Positions 47,860 to 60,100 of a DNA stretch of 64,000 nt are shown here, piece after piece. A program made the translations under genes and the position numbers. Each line of letters opens with the position of its first letter. Within the stretch, counting starts at the first letter, position 1. Below the pieces are notes generated by a model. The model was given only the letters and a program-made list of their open reading frames with translations. It was not told where the DNA came from and ran no database searches. Source of the DNA: Nymphaea colorata (lineage: Eukaryota; Streptophyta; Magnoliopsida; Nymphaeales; Nymphaeaceae); contig NC_045148.1 in assembly GCF_008831285.2 (NCBI RefSeq), positions 18,591,002 to 18,655,001 on the forward strand. Direction: 5' to 3'.

Positions 47860-49705
47860 GTCAAAATTGAGATCATTCAGCTTGGCTCGAGCACGAGTTT
47901 AGCTATACAAGGTCAGCTTGAACTCCATTTGATAGACCAAGCCACAGCTCGAGCATGACTTTTTGAAGCTTGTTTCCCATTTGACCTGATTTCTTTCTTT
48001 GGTTTTAACTTTGAAAATTTTCAAAAGAATGCCTAGATAAATGGTTTATTCAAGTTCAATCAAATCAATTTTGTGAAACTCGAACTTGACTTGTTTATAA
48101 TCACGAGTTTTGAGTTAACCTTGAGCTTCAGAGCAAATTCGAATTGAGCTTGAGTTGGCTCGACTTGTTTTACTGCTCTATCTACATGACACACACAATT
48201 CGACTCATCCCCTGTTTATAATGGTGAAACATGTCAGTTGGAGTGGGGAAGCTTCAACCTAAGGATGTCAATATGTCCCATTTGAATTGAATGTCCAAGC
48301 CAATTGCTCCAAAAACATTTGGATGAAGAGAAGAAATTTATTAATTAACTAAAAAATCACATAGGATTTGAAATTAAGAAATGACATCCGATTAGATTTA
48401 GATTCATTTATGCATAAATATTCGAACGGATTCAGATTTAGTTATATTCAGTTGAATTCAGTTCAGATTCAAATATACAAAAATATCTGATCAGATCCAG
48501 ATGGGACTTAGGTTTAAATAAAGATTCTATATTCAATGCTCTTACAGTTTGTAAATGAGCCAGACTCAGTTCAAAATATGGATTCAGATTCAAATTCATA
48601 TATGAAAATAAAAATAGGATTTGGGTTGGATTTTGATTGTGACATCTGATTTCAGATTCAGATTAGGGTGAAAAAGATGGATTTAGATCAGATTCAAATT
48701 ATGAAATCTAATTTTGGATTCAGTTTTGGATCAGGAAAGAAAATCAGATTCAGATTGTGGAATCTGATTTTGGATTCAAATTTGGATATAACTTTTTTTA
48801 AATTCGTATCCAAACTCGAACCTGAGTATATAAGTATCCATCATCATCACCAACAGCTCATTCCAAGAAGCAGGTCTCTCAGTTGCAGTACCATTGCTTT
48901 CTTTGAGAAGATGGCCATCAATGAGGTCTGAGATTGGAATGGGAAGTGCTTCGGCCCCCACTTGCTTTTCTTTCTTTTTCTGTCTACAGCAATGTTCTTT
49001 GCAAGTGGGGATGTTAAACTCTTCACCATATCCGTTTCTCTAGGTATTCACATACTGGTATTCGAATTCAGATTTTAATAGAATGGAGAGATATCATGTC
49101 TGAATCTGAATTCAAGATCTGGTTTCACAATCCGAATCCGAATTTTGAACTGTATCTAGCAGATTTTCAAAAGGTAAGAGCATTGGATATGAGTAATTAC
49201 TTAAAACTAAATCTGATCTGAATCCATATCCGATCCGATACTTATATATGTCAGAATATGAATCTGAATGCACTCGAATGTTATTTTTTAAATCCAAAGT
49301 GATCGATTTCTTAATCACAGATTAATTTTTTTCCCATATCTGTTTTTTTTTTTTGGAATGGTTCAATTGGACATACGATCAAGGTGGAAAATGACATTTA
49401 AAGTCTACCCATCTTACCAAGTGACAAGGCAGTTCCAATTCTTTTGCATACATTACATGGAAAGGCACGATATCTAGATGAAGGTAGAAAGAGAAACAGA
49501 ACATATCCTTAAGTGACAAATTTCAATGATTTTGCAAAAATTGTCAAAAACAATAAAGGAATATAGAAAAGGTATTAGAAAAAGGGAGGAAGGCGGTGGT
49601 GGGACTCACAAGAGGAGTTCGAGTTGTGTGCGCCAGTCAGTGCACGCAACAGTCATATGCCAAAAGAAAAAGAAAAAAGGGGCATCTTTGAAATTAGAGA
49701 GAGAG
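47860..49705 (+). repeat. Composite block copy 3: leading part, MITE interrupted
   Basis: Matches 21870-23270 and 28858-30800: the 'ccacagctcgagcatgac' start, the MITE left part (48260-48838), then foreign kinase-derived sequence, then 'gatatgagtaattacttaaa' and 'tctacccatcttaccaagtg'. A long gap relative to the other copies lies between 48838 and 49190. Confidence 0.7.
48838..48965 (-). pseudogene. LRR-kinase exon 2 fragment inside a MITE copy
   Basis: On the minus strand this reads GAEALPIPISDLIDGHLLKE, then TATER and NELLVMMMD. That aligns with the middle of the copy B last exon (GEAFPFAISDVIDSHLLNEN ... TERSTAMNELLGRIME). About 40 codons are present, without the flanking kinase motifs. 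The differences from A, B and D are many, so it probably comes from another member of the kinase family. The neighbouring bases up to about 49040 are also absent from other copies of the repeat. Confidence 0.7.
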
Positions 49706-50265
49706 TTCAGGGACCCGTTAAAACCACAAAGATGGGTAGCCTTCGCTTGTTGTGGGCCACACCAGCATTGGGATTGATAACCGTGTCCACCATCCTTTGA
49801 ATTCCTCCGACTGAGGCATTATCTTCTTTTCCTCTTCGCTTGACACCACTTCCAGAGGTGTGCTTAATCCTTGAGCACTCACTCTAGGCCTACTGACCTG
49901 CTCAAATGTAGAAGACATGAATCAATTCTTTGAAAACGTCACCGGTTTCGTAATTTGTCACGAAGTGTGAATGGTTATCATGCTTCAGTAGGCCTAGTGA
50001 CAGCTGTGTTTTCTTAAACCGTACCTCAGGCTTGTTCCTCTGAGGCACCGGCAGCAGCTCCAGCATCCCGTGTGCAAACTGCAACCGCATAGCTGTGAGA
50101 ATGAGCTATTAGAACCACATATCACATATGCTAGTGCAGATATAACTAAGCAAATGCATGCACACTCTGCCAGTCTCCTACGAAAGAAGTGTTAAAACAT
50201 GGAAAAAAGAACCTACGTGGTTGTGGTTCGGCATTTTGATGCCTGCATTCACGCGAAAGGGAGCT
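49706..50265 (-). pseudogene. Unidentified small three-exon gene, copy 3 (3' truncated)
   Basis: Exon 1 lies at about 50265-50220 (NAGIKMPNHNH; the start ATG has become GTG-AAT, and the donor is GTAGGT). Exon 2 has 54 bases and stays in frame: FAHGMLELLPVPQRNKPE|GTACGG. Exon 3 begins VSRPRVSAQGLSTPLEVV and is cut at about 49706, before the WLKGAS end seen in the other copies. A small frame change in the middle of exon 3 (near 49785) adds damage. As in copy 1, the 5' end faces a copia LTR (50424). Confidence 0.55.
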
Positions 50266-50423
50266 TTCTCATTATTCATTCTCTGATGTTCTTGAGAGAA
50301 GATGGACTCTCAATATATAGAGTAGAGGCCAGACTATTTTATGTAAGATAATCACCCCGAATCCTATGTGATAAGTAAAGTGTCAAGCAAAAAGGGATCA
50401 GATCTCTTATCAAGATCTGTTAT

Positions 50424-50592
50424 TGTTATGCAGACTACATTTTGGTGGTTAATGGATTGGAAAAGAAATTGTGTAATATCATGATCTTGTATACCAAAAA
50501 TCAGAGTAGTTTGCTCAAAGGAATCAATAAATACAAGTTCTCTCCAGCTTTATCTTTCACGCTTCCTCTGTTTTCTTTTCTAAGTTTTCTCA
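50424..50592 (+). mobile_element. Ty1-copia 5' LTR, internally deleted (169 bp)
   Basis: TGTTATGCAGACTACATTTT to GTTTTCTCA. It resembles the 45109 LTR with its middle removed ('gattgg' joined to 'aaaagaaattgtgta'). Confidence 0.7.
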
Positions 50593-50604
50593 TGGTATCA
50601 GAGC
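50593..50604 (+). promoter_or_regulatory. Copia primer binding site, canonical
   Basis: TGGTATCAGAGC directly after the LTR, the standard plant copia site matching initiator tRNA-Met. Confidence 0.92.
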
Positions 50605-50851
50605 AAAGCGAGGGAGGGAAATCAACTGCTCCCATCCATTACCTCCAAAAAAATCCAAGCTTTTGTAGAGAGGTTCTTCAGACACGTGGAATTGGAATAA
50701 TCTTCTGCTCGACAGCTAGAATCACCTGAAGAATCATCGCCGGCCTTCCTCTCTGCCACCGATACACCTTCGTCTCCAGCAAATTATTTCCAAGAACGGT
50801 GAGAAACGAAGTCAGGGAAGGGTGCCTTTCTCACCGGATTTTTCCTGTTAA
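50605..50851 (+). other. Very short copia internal region
   Basis: Only about 247 bases of leader ('ctcgacagctagaatcacct') separate the two LTRs. No gag or pol and no clear polypurine tract is present. The region ends inside the leader, so a large internal deletion took place. Confidence 0.7.
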
Positions 50852-51808
50852 TGTTATGCAGATCTTGATAAAAATTACATGATAATACACTAGCTTGGAG
50901 TGTATTACCAAAGTGCGACATGGCAGGTCGCACTTTTCAACCTGCCATGTCGTAATCATAGGATCTTTTGGCAATCCATAGTAAAAAAGAGGCAGGCCCG
51001 TATCAAGAGAACTGAAAATATGAGGACCGTATTTATAATTTCTAGAAGAATCAAGCCCCTAAATACAATTTTTTCCACAATAGATCCGTTCTTTTCATCT
51101 CTCCAATTTACTGCATCACATGGAGTTATTTGTCCTATTTACTACCTTACTTTGTTTGAATTAATATGGAAAAATGAAGATGTGGTTCTCTTTTTTTTAA
51201 AAAAAAAAATTCGGTCAGTTCTTATCTCTGGTGTATAATATTCAAGTTCGTTATAATAAAATATTCATTTTCATTTTGGTTTTTCAGCTTTGCAGGGATG
51301 AGAATGATATCTACGCGATACTTTGTTACATAAGACAATCAATGGATTATCCTGATTGAGTATAAACTCCAAGGGTTACCAAAAATATATCTTTTTTTCG
51401 TTTTTTTTTGGCTCCCAAATTCAATTTTTTTTTTAGAAGCCAAAAAAAAAAAAGAACATTTACCTATTTCAGCATAAACAGAATTTTAGACCAATTAAAA
51501 CCGACGAGGCATTCACCATATAATAGCAAGAGGAAGGAAGTCTTGTGGCACTGACAGCTTAAAGAAACAAATTGAAATATTCATTGTGCCTTTATGTAAT
51601 TTCTTCCAAATTGTATTTGGAAAGCAGCCTTTAGCTTTTTTAGAGATAGAAATTGGGTATTATCATGATCTTGTATACCAAAAATCTTGTAAGCGATAAC
51701 CATTTTTTGTATTATATATATATATGTTGCTCAAAAAAATCAATAAAAACAAGTTCTCTCCAGATTTATCTTTCACCCTTCCTCTGTTTTCTTCTCTAAG
51801 TTTTCTCA
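50852..51808 (+). mobile_element. Ty1-copia LTR, longest copy
   Basis: Starts TGTTATGCAGATCTTGATAA and ends GTTTTCTCA at 51808, so it has TG..CA ends. It matches the LTR at 24110 but has about 360 more bases (about 51030-51390). The hairpin CGACATGGCAGGT (50916-50928) / ACCTGCCATGTCG (50940-50952) is perfect over 13 bp. No primer site follows. The 5-base flanks (gttaa and caaag) do not match, as expected if it is the rear LTR of a rearranged element. A 112-codon frame at 50900-51238 is not recognisable. Confidence 0.7.
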
Positions 51809-53384
51809 CAAAGCAGCAAGATTGGATGGGTAAAGGAACAATGAAATAAGGCAACTATGAGAAAGGCAGCTGTAGATAAACTTTTCCAACAGAAAAGTGG
51901 GGTAATGGAGACAATCCCTGTGATTGTACCTAGGAACTTGTGAGGAGTATGACTCATTCTTGGAAGTCTTGTAGTTTCGTTGCTTATGATGGCTGTGAAG
52001 GGTAAAACCTATAGATTGGACTTGAGCCTTGGCTTCCATGCACGCTGTGAGAATTTGAAAGGTCTCCGTTCATAAAAGGTTTCTTAAACATTGAGGAGAA
52101 AAGACCAAAAATTTACAAGAAGATGGTAACTGAAACTTGCTTAGATTCCTAACTTAGTCAGACTCTCATACGAGCCAAGATTGGAAGGTTGCGTTGGATT
52201 TACAGAGCAAATTTTGATTCCCATTCTACCATCTTTTCTGGGTATTTGGGATTTTCCTAAGAAAACAATAAGATGGTGGTGGGACAAACATATAATTTCT
52301 GATGGTGGTGGACAAACATATAATTTCTGAGCAGCAGCATCTTTAAATGAATTCCCATTCCTACTGTTTGTTTTGGCTTTTCGATTCACATTCAGTCATG
52401 TCAGTGGAAACTTTATTTTAAAGAAAACGGATCGAAAAGTCAGAATTTCGAGACCCAAACCTTCAAATGTTCAAGTTTTTTACTGTAAATTTCATGGAAA
52501 ACATGAATTTTATTTCTCCAGACAATCAGAATCCTAATTTTTGACCTCAGCTGTTATTTTGGTTATGAACGCGGCTGCTCTTTGAAACCTTAATTTAATG
52601 TTCAAACTTGGGTGAACTTGGGCTCAATTATATGGAGTAGCCCCATGAGATCTGCCACATAGTCAATTGAAAATATGTTAACCATATATTAAGTGTTTTA
52701 TGAAAGGAAAAAAAATATAGCTCCACCCCTGATTGCAGAAGACAAAAAATCCCACAAAAATGAAAAAAGAACAGACAAGTCATGGGCTTGGTGCTGGGTG
52801 TGCAGGGCACCATTAATCTCTCCATCTGAATATCTGTGTAAGTTGTGGCCCCTTGTTTTGCAGTTACCTCTGTTCTAATTTTCTTGCCCCTGTTGTTATC
52901 CGAGCCACAGACACCCTTTGGATCATGTCACCTATGCTATGGAAAAGTGCAACATGGCTCGAGTTTGACACGCAAGTTTGAGTTAGCCAGTATTTAGCTG
53001 TTCCTTTACCGTATATCATTTCTAGCATAGGCAGCATATCTTCGTGGCTAAAAATATGGAATGAATAAAAATTCTTACCATTAAAAAGACATGTTTTTTT
53101 CCTTTGCATCCTTGTATTGCCGAATGCATTGGAAGAAGCGGCTTATATATGGAAGAAGCGGCTTATATATGGAAGAACCAGCACCAAAGGAATTACAACA
53201 GAATGACTACAAAGAACCAGCACCAAAGAAATTGCAACAGAACGACTACCGCAAACAGAATAAGCTTCAAACCAAACCATGCAATTGTTGCGACCTGGAA
53301 CCAAAATTTTCAACAAATTAGCGAATATAAATAAATGAACATATTGTGAATGAACAAATTGTACATATATCATAAATTATTTAT
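51809..53384. other. No gene recognised; two small tandem repeats
   Basis: A 28-bp unit ('ggtggtgggacaaacatata') is repeated at 52270-52330. At 53128-53245 a 21-bp unit ('gaagaagcggcttatatatg') and a 36-bp unit ('gaaccagcaccaaag(g/a)aatt') occur twice each. Minus-strand frames at 51806-52039 and 52141-52389 show no motif I know. Confidence 0.5.
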
Positions 53385-55280
53385 ATAGGTTAAGTTGATC
53401 TTTTACATACAAGAACTTGCAAGAAAAGATGAAGAAGTCTTCCAAAATAAAGGCACTGCTTTCTGTCAATAAATATGAACCTTACCACCTTGTAGATAAT
53501 AATAAGAATCATAGTGGGGTACTAAGTTGAGAAGTACGACTTCGAGGCTACCCTTTAAATGCCTTTTGAAATATTTTCGATACCCACTCCGAAGAAGTGC
53601 CACCCCAACCCAGACTTTCACTTGGAGTGACCAAATGCATTTCAAAAATATTTTTGTATACCCACTCAAATGTGCTCTTGTTCACTTACAAGATTGGTTT
53701 GATTCAATAATAAAGAAGATGAAATGGTTGTAAAAGATACTTTCGAACTTTTTTATTTACTTCCTCAAATTGAATACAAGAGAACAAGAACATAGGTCGG
53801 ATGATTTTCTTTTTAAACAATTTGAGAAGTTTTTTGCTACCTGAAAGTTTAAGTATCCGTTATAATTATTTCTTTTCAATAACAAACTCACACTCTGTTG
53901 CTCCAAAGAAGAAAATAAAGAAAAAAAAAACAGTAAAAAGATGGAAAAAAAGTTAAGTGATTATAGAGCGGGCTTTTTATATTAAAAAGTTGAATTCCTC
54001 CATTCATGCTTCCCCTCTTTCCTAGAAGCACCCCCAACTTACAATTTTCAGAATTCTATTGAAAAAAAATAAATACATAAAAAATCTAATACTGTGGTTT
54101 CGGCAACGTCAAAATCAACTGTGAATGTCATGTTTCGCAGCAGATCTTTAATTCAATGTACCAAAAGTTTAGATGGGATAGCACAATATCCATCTACATT
54201 TTGGCCAATGGATGGCTGGTCATAACCCCCTTAAAACATGCCTTAAGCTAATACAAACTAATGCATGTATAATTTGTCCTCATTAAGCATCTATTAGTCA
54301 TTTCTATAAAGTTAAAACAAGCTTAAGTTAGTAACAACTTAGAGCTATTGGCAAACTTTTTTTTTTTTTAAGTAGTGGTGCAAAACTTACATTGTGTTTT
54401 ATGAGAATGTGAAAATGGTTTTTCATGTCACTAGTTATTCTCCAGTCTTCTTGAAATTTCTTTTTATTTATTTATGTTTTGTTGTTCTAACCGAAGACAG
54501 CGTTCCAATTCCAGTGACCTTTGAGCACAGCTGCCAAGAATATACATTGTAGGGGTGGGCAAAACATCTCATAATAAATTTTGACTCAAGTTCTGACGAT
54601 GATTTATCTCTTCAGAGAACCTGGACACACTTTTCTCATTGTCGTTTTTGTCTTAACACTGTTTGAAAACCGAGCCTCATTTTCCATTGCACAATTCATT
54701 CAAGACAAGTTATCCAGTGAAACTCATTTGGGACAGTTTCCACCTGCAATGTCATTTATGTAATGACTCATGGCCGGAGCCTAACTAGAATTTAGCAATA
54801 TTGAAGTCTATTTTGAGTAAAAAATTCTGTAACTCTATTATGTAGGCTAAATTCCAGTTTTTTTTTTTCTATGTTGCAACGTAAATTGAATGGACTTCCA
54901 TTGGATTAGAAATTACTCGTTCTTAAAATCAGATATATCCCAATGAAATAATTACAAACGGTGGTATAAATTTTTTCAAAGGGCAAAACTAGCATAGCAT
55001 AAACGGTCGGGCTTGAGGCGTATGGAGGTGCATGTCTCTAGTCGATTCCCAAGTGGTGGCGTATGGTATATAAGTTGAAGGGAGCAGTGGTACTACTAAT
55101 GTACGTAGCTCAAAGCCCTATAGACCTGGGGAACGAGGGGTCTTAATGCTTCTTCTGTTTTGAGTGGTGAGTTATTGACTTTGAAAGGGTAGCAATAACT
55201 CGTTCAAGTTTAAATAAAGTAACTGCTTGTATTACATAAAATGCTGTTAAACAAAGAAATTTAAACTTGTGCTTTTAGTG
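53385..55280. repeat. Duplicon copy 2 (first copy at 19788)
   Basis: Direct copy of 19788-21530. It carries about 400 extra bases at 54205-54617 and lacks the 152-bp tandem duplication. The 67-codon minus-strand frame at 53466-53669 parallels that at 20020-20217. Confidence 0.75.
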
Positions 55281-56070
55281 CACCACTAAAAGTTAGATGT
55301 GCATTTAGAGGAATTCCATAAGTTTTTGGATTCAGTTTCACTTCGAATTTGACCTCAGAATCGATGACAGATTTGAATCCAAATCACTGATTAGTTATGA
55401 TTCAAGTATCGTATGTGACAAAGGATTTGGAGACTACCCGATATCCGACTCGAATCGGCATCCCATAGTAGGCATTTAATTGGCCGTGGATCTGAGATCC
55501 CCTCGGATCTCAAATCTTTTTTCTATATGACCCACTGTTCTAACAAACAGTGGATTCCACGTGAGTGAAATATGTGGATCTTAAATCCAGGTTTCTCCCT
55601 AAAAACTTATGTTTTGAGGTCGGATGGAAGGAGGTCTCAAATCAAATCTACTGTTTTCACAGAAAGAGATTGGGTCCTCCTTCGAATATCTTGACCCAAA
55701 AAATGGACTGGACTCGGACATGGATCCGATCACTGGTGAGATCATCCAGTACCAATGATTGGATCATCCATGGTTTAACCTTCAAATCGGGTTCTGTGTA
55801 GGAAAAAGAAGGATAAAGTTCCACTTGTACCGCTTCATCGAGTGGTAGCCACACCAGCTTAACACGTCGGATGATAGGACCCACCTCAACTTGGGAGATC
55901 TACAAATTCCTCATTCGTCATGGCGCATGGCGGGTCTTGGTGGAAAGAGGAAAAAATCCAAAGAAAAGGAAGAAGGGAGGATACATGAAAATGTTGCTTT
56001 GTTAGTGCAATATCAGAGCCATGAACTGATTTGGGTTGATTCTTGTAACACTAACATCGATCATCTGATC
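55281..56070. other. No gene recognised
   Basis: The stretch includes 'ggatctgagatcccctcgga' near 55490, an imperfect palindrome, and a 78-codon frame at 55565-55801 without motifs. It borders the copia leader that begins at about 56070. Confidence 0.4.
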
Positions 56071-58150
56071 TTCTGTATTCTGGCAGCAACCCCTATCGCT
56101 GGAATTTCTCAGGGTCGACTGAATTTCTCTCCTGCGGATGTCAGTGATGAGCCCATTGCAGATCCTCACGAATCATCTCCAGAAATCTCCTCTCCGCAGC
56201 TCCTGTTCTCAGCCTACAGGTTCAGCTCGACAGCAGGTTCTCTCAACCCTTCACTGAGTCACAAACTCAGGCAATCATATTTGCTTCTGTTAAAAGGCTA
56301 TGGTTTCTTCTCTGATTTAGGACGTTAAAAGAGCTTCTCCAATGGAGGAAAGAGAGAGGAAACAGAATTTGGGTCTTTTGGACTGTAATGAGGTGGTTTT
56401 TTTTTTTGGGCTTTGAACTATCTCTGTTTTCCCTGAGGAGAGCTTGACGGTGATATTCTGAGATCCCTGGATTTTCTGCCCCTTGAACGTGAGCATCAAA
56501 GCAGAAATTCACGAAGCCTGCTCTGTTCGCGTCGAACGAACACCACCGAGTCGAGATTCATCGAAGATCTTCATTCACTCCTCTCTATTTTGCTCTCAGC
56601 CCTGCAACTATGGCTTCTCAATTTTCTGAAGGTTAGTTTTTTTCTCTTTCTCGGCGTCAAGAGAATTTGAGTTTTGGAAGTCGTGGAGTCGATACTTGGA
56701 GCCAGGAAAAGGAGGAGGAAGACGTCTGCTACTGCTCAAGGAAGACCTGCTGCTTGGCCTGCTTGCCGAAGAAAGGGGGAAGTGAACCCTCATCCCCTCG
56801 TAGGGGAAGTGAACCCTCATCCCCTCGTATATCTCTGTCTCCTCTCCCTCCAAGTGATCTTTGCGCGACGACATGAAGAGATGCAAGTGATCATTTTTGT
56901 GGAAGCCCAGCTGACCATTGTCTTCCTTCTCTAAGAACAATAAGAAGGAACTATGGCAGACCAATAAAAGAATAATGTCGACATCAGTAATTCAGAGAAT
57001 TCTCAGGTGATGACTGATTCCTTCTTTTTACATCATTCTGATAATCCCCAAAGTGTATTGGTATCTAAAGCACTTAACGGTGACAATTTTGCCATTTGGA
57101 GTAGAGCCATGATAATGGCCTTGTCAGCGAAAAATAAATTAGGCTTGGTCGGTGGATTTATCAAAGAGCCAAAAGAAGGAGATAAGATTCGTGCCTTATG
57201 GATTAGATGCAATAATATGATTCTTTCATGGATTTTAAATTCTATTAGCAAAGAAATTGCTGCTAGTATTGCTTATGCTACTTCTGCTCAAGATGTATGG
57301 AAAGATTTAAAAAACAGGTTTACTCAGAGTTTAGCACCAAGAATATATCAAGTGCAGTTCTATATGTTGACTTCAACAAGAGAGTCTATCAGTTACTATG
57401 TACTACACAAACACTAAGGCATTATGGGATGAACTTAACTCTTATTCTCCCATACCGTCTTGTTCATGTGGTGCTATGAGAATTTACTCAGATCATATTC
57501 AAAGAGAAAGAGTAATCCAATTCTTGATGGGGCTAAACGACTTATAAGGAGCAAGTCGTGGTGAAATCTTACTACTTGATCCCTTGCCCAACATTAACAA
57601 AGTTTATGCTTTAGTTCTACAGGAAGAAAAACAATGTGAAGCAAGATTCACGTCGTCACATTCTTGTCACTAGTTCAGCCTCCACTGGAACCTGGCCGAG
57701 GTCATCCCCAGCAGCCGCCGGATCTTCATTGCTGCCAACTTCACTGTCATCGACATCAGTGCTATATAAGACGAAAATGTGATGGGCCCATGCCGTTACG
57801 GAGCCAGGTGCTCTATCTCTCCCTCTTTCTTATGTGTGGTACACTCGACAGACCGCGTCTGTCTTGGCTGGCAAGACAACAGAATTCCCTGCAGGTATTT
57901 GGTTCACCCAGTGCTCTTGGGATGTTAGGAGGGGAGTCCACTATAGTTGAACTGGCAAGCTTCACATGGTTATAAAAATTGTAAGCTCGTCCAAATGGGA
58001 CTCAAGAAACCATGGTTATACTCTGAAAAGAAATAACCGATGACATGTCGTTGACCATTTAACCTTCCAAGTCTGAAAGCCGTATTCACTAGAACCTGCT
58101 GGTACCTTAGTTAGTACATGTGCTTTGATGTTTGCCAGTGGAAACATAAA
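56071..58150 (+). pseudogene. Copia internal region copy 2: leader and best gag
   Basis: The leader (56071-56950) includes a 27-bp tandem duplication near 56775-56828. The gag starts about 56953 (MADQ-stop) or from MTDSFFLHHSDNPQSVLVSK at 57010, with LNGDNFAIWSRAMIMALSAK, GDKIRALWIRCNNMILSWIL and YATSAQDVWKDLKNRF. After a frameshift near 57395 come TKALWDELNSY (TNTKAL in the raw frame), RERVIQFLMGLNDL, a TAA at 57545-57547, and LLLDPLPNINKVYALVLQEE. This is the UBN2/Retrotran_gag capsid of Ty1-copia. No CCHC knuckle, protease, integrase or RT follows; instead about 500 bases of sequence are shared only with 26550-27088. Confidence 0.85.
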
Positions 58151-58914
58151 AAACGAGCCGACAATAGCTAGGGCACAGCTAATATTTGTCATTCCCAGGT
58201 CAAACTGTAGATTATGAACATAACCTATACAACTTGATAGCAGTTCCATTCAGATGATGAGGTGAGATTTGATCTGGCAAGCTGTTACCTCTTTTTACAA
58301 CCCGTTAGTATAAATGAGCTCTTTGAACTTTAGCTTCCACAAGTTATTTTTAGTTTATCAACTTGTGCTTTTAATTAGTTTACACAAGAAGAAAATGTAG
58401 TCTCCCTTAAACACAAAAAGTGAATATAGTCTGAGTCAACAGTTGGAAATTAGTGAACAATGTGTCATAACAGCAAAATAAGTGACACAGAATTTGAAGT
58501 TATAAGTTGTAAGCACAAAAAGAGTGATGGGATGAATTAGTATGTCAGCTGTACAGCTTCTTTGCTGATCATTTGTTTGACGAGTTATGTGTGATTCTAT
58601 GTCAGCAGTAACACATTATTACTGCCTTACTAATCTGCCTTAAAAATTCCTATGACAAGTGTTCCATGGATCTGGTTTATTTTTTAAGTAGATTCATAGT
58701 AGAATAAAAATGGGCCTATAATTGAAAGGATCTGCTTGTGTTCCACTAATTCATTTATTGGACTGTCAATGTGTCCTTGGTAACAATGGAATCAGTTCGA
58801 GCCAGGGTCTGGTTGCCTCAACTACTGGGCCAGCTTGGTTGGACCCATTTCTCTGCTGCTCTTTATTAAGGTTTGATGTGGAACTAAAGGATTTCTTCCT
58901 TATATAGCCACGCA
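58151..58914. other. No gene recognised
   Basis: AT-rich sequence with no repeats or motifs I could relate to the rest of the window. A 61-codon frame at 58722-58907 has no recognisable feature. Confidence 0.4.
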
Positions 58915-60100
58915 TCCAATTTTTGATACAACTTTTCCTAATTCGTATCCAAACTCAAATCTGAGTATACAAGTATCTGTACTGTCAAGAATATATTTTA
59001 CTTGAATCGGATCCATGGTCATTCGTATCCAAACTCGAATCGTATTCTAATATTTTACATTTTTATTTTTTGTATTTGGGTGGTGGCCTTTTGGTTTTGC
59101 AATAAAAGTTATTCTTAGCAGATTCAAAAGCACCACAACCATGCCCAAGAGATGGGGATGGCGTCACTGTTATGAAACAAAGAAAGTTTTTCTGACAAGT
59201 CATTGGGAAAAGAAATGAGCCGGGAGCAAAAATAACTAAACAACCCTATTTATTTTAGAAAAATGAAAATGAAGTTGTTTATTTTTGTCATTTTTCAATA
59301 GAAGAAGCTGTCATATCCTTTTAAGCCAGGAGACTACCTCTTTCATGTCTACTCTTACATTGGAGAGATATCATCTCTGAATTTGAATTCAAGATCTGGG
59401 TTCACAATCCGAATCCGAATTTTGAACTGTATCTAGAAGATTTTCAAAAGGTAGCATTGGATATGAGTAATTACTTAAAACAAAATCTGATCTGAATCCG
59501 TATCCGATCCGATACTTATATATATCAGAATTTGAATCCGAATCCAGTCAGATGTTATTTCTTAATTCCGAAGACAATCTATTCCTTAATCAGAGATTAA
59601 TTTTTGTGGCGGTTCAGTTGGACATGTGATCAAGATGGAAAATGACATTTAAAGTCTATCCATCTTACCAAGTGAATGACGAGGCAGTTCCAATTCTTTT
59701 GCTTACATTACATGGAAAGGCATGATATCTAGATAAAGGCAGAAAGAGAGAGAGAACATATAATTAAGTGACAAATTGTCAATGATTTTGCAAACATTGC
59801 AAAGAGCAATAAAGGAATACAGACATTCATATGCCAAAAGAAAAAGAAAAATGGGGCATCTTTGAAATTAGAGAAAAAGAACTACCTTTTTGATCCTTTT
59901 CACTTTTTTCAAATTTTTTTCTGTAAAACAAATTTCTTTTTTCTTTTTAAACAGAAACATATTTGTCATTAATCATACTGACACACAAAATTTTGGTGCA
60001 CTAAAATACCATGTTTGGTGCAATGTGTTATTGCTTACAAGTATGAACTTGCATTCCACATCAAATCCCAAATGCCCGGGCTTCTTAAAAAAAAAAATGT
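58915..60100 (+). repeat. Fragmented repeat block related to 22620-23100, 49080-49700 and 30120-30800
   Basis: Pieces of the MITE right half (58930-59080), the 'ttgaattcaagatctgggtt' and 'gatatgagtaattacttaaa' zones also seen at 49100-49200, and the 'tctatccatcttaccaagtg' zone with 'gtcaatgattttgcaaa'. The gene fragment that follows in other copies is absent. Confidence 0.65.

Noticed and set aside
50900-51238. 112-codon frame inside a copia LTR
   Set aside because: It starts in the LTR hairpin and runs into poly-A; the LTR at 24110 lacks most of it.
57664-57975. 103-codon frame after gag, similar to 26548-26874
   Set aside because: The two copies use different frames and the sequence shows no zinc knuckle or protease motif; I treat it as non-coding element sequence.
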